From assembly GCA_900313875.1 (NCBI GenBank), contig OMSY01000098.1, positions 1 through 15,140 on the forward strand: 15,140 bases of DNA. Reading direction: 5' to 3'. The stretch is from an uncultured Actinomycetes bacterium. Lineage in GTDB: Bacteria > Actinomycetota > Coriobacteriia > Coriobacteriales > RUG844. Below the pieces are notes generated by a model, which did no database searches, was not told the DNA's origin, and saw nothing but the letters and a program-made list of their open reading frames with translations. This document shows, piece after piece, positions 6,749-15,140 of this stretch. Every line of letters begins with the position of its first letter. Position 1 is the stretch's first letter. The position numbers and the translations under genes were made by a program.

Positions 6749-6787
6749 CCTTTCATAAGATGCAAGCATGTTATGAAAGGAATTTTT
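6749..6787 (+). promoter_or_regulatory. 32-nt palindrome followed by T5: rpoB operator or attenuator/terminator
   Basis: Positions 6749-6780 form an almost perfect inverted repeat. The outer arms of 10 bp (6749-6758 with 6771-6780) match exactly. After one G-G mismatch, an inner ATGC/GCAT pair follows around a 2-nt centre. AA and five T (6783-6787) come next, then a T-rich stretch. As RNA it could be a terminator for the OPT transcript or an attenuator of rpoB. As DNA it could be an operator for a dimeric regulator. It overlaps a weak promoter-like pair (TTGGTC 6730-6735, CATAAG 6754-6759). Confidence 0.5.
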
Positions 6788-6797
6788 CGCGTTTTAT

Positions 6798-6826
6798 TTG
6801 ATTTTCGACTTTCCCTCGGATATCGT
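6798..6826 (+). promoter_or_regulatory. Candidate rpoB promoter
   Basis: TTGATT (6798-6803) and TATCGT (6821-6826) are spaced by 17 nt, each with four of six consensus matches. It lies downstream of the palindrome/T-tract and would give a leader of about 60 nt before rpoB. The match is moderate and other start sites are possible. Confidence 0.35.
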
Positions 6827-6895
6827 ACCGCCTGCCGTTCTAACCCAACGTGCATATCTCTGTTTATTCCCGGACATAGAAGGAGAGGCTATTCA

Positions 6896-10579
<3,684 letters not shown>

Positions 10580-10582
10580 CGC

Positions 10583-15070
<4,488 letters not shown>

Positions 15071-15108
15071 TGTCCTGACTCGACGTCCCAATCGATCATG
15101 AGACAGGA

Positions 15109-15140
15109 AGGACCCCGGAGCATCGAGGCTCCGGGGTCCT
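15109..15140 (+). terminator. Terminator stem after rpoC (cut by window end)
   Basis: A perfect 13-bp GC-rich stem (15109-15121 with 15128-15140) with a 6-nt loop begins 39 nt after the rpoC stop and ends on the last base of the window. The expected T-run would lie just outside, so terminator status is inferred from position and stem strength. Confidence 0.75.

Noticed and set aside
6743..6895. 51-codon in-frame extension upstream of rpoB
   Set aside because: It covers the palindrome and promoter-like region, has low-GC non-coding composition and is unlike beta subunits. GTG 6896 has a good ribosome binding site.

Overview
The window is a high-GC chromosomal segment carrying the ribosomal-protein/RNA-polymerase cluster of an actinobacterium. 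RpoC and RpoB read as actinobacterial. The high GC, the long C-terminal extensions of both large polymerase subunits and the transporter genes set between the ribosomal genes suggest the class Coriobacteriia. That placement is inferred from recall of protein families, not from a search.

Layout, all on the + strand. Positions 2-46 hold the tail of an upstream gene, probably rplK (L11). rplA (L1, 164-877) follows and is closed by a textbook intrinsic terminator (910-943). A membrane-anchored SurA-N-type chaperone-like protein (1168-1974) and an NCS1 transporter of the CytX type (2106-3296) sit between rplA and rplJ. A new transcription unit then begins: promoter, L10 leader RNA with an attenuator-like hairpin, rplJ (L10, 3779-4300) and rplL (L7/L12, 4442-4819). 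An OPT-family membrane transporter (5023-6633) separates rplL from rpoB. An AT-rich regulatory region (about 6680-6895) contains promoter-like boxes and a striking 32-nt palindrome followed by a T-tract. It precedes rpoB (6896-10579), which is followed after 3 nt by rpoC (10583-15070). A 13-bp terminator stem ends exactly at the window edge (15109-15140).

The canonical rplK-rplA-rplJ-rplL-rpoB-rpoC order is therefore kept, but three genes unrelated to ribosomes or transcription split it into at least three separately controlled blocks. L1, L10 and L7/L12 serve the large ribosomal subunit (L1 stalk and L7/L12 stalk). RpoB and RpoC form the catalytic core of RNA polymerase. The inserted genes encode envelope functions: an extracytoplasmic chaperone-like protein, a probable thiamine-pyrimidine or nucleobase importer, and an oligopeptide or metal-chelate type transporter.

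The most unusual item is in the RpoC C-terminus. The roughly 250-residue extension beyond the usual end of beta' contains a segment (residues about 1322-1382) that aligns by eye with the C-terminal domain of the RNA polymerase alpha subunit. It keeps the counterparts of E. coli alpha R265, N268, G296, K298 and E302, the residues known for UP-element DNA contact. An acidic tail follows it. RpoB also ends in a long acidic tail. Much of the rest is ordinary housekeeping sequence.
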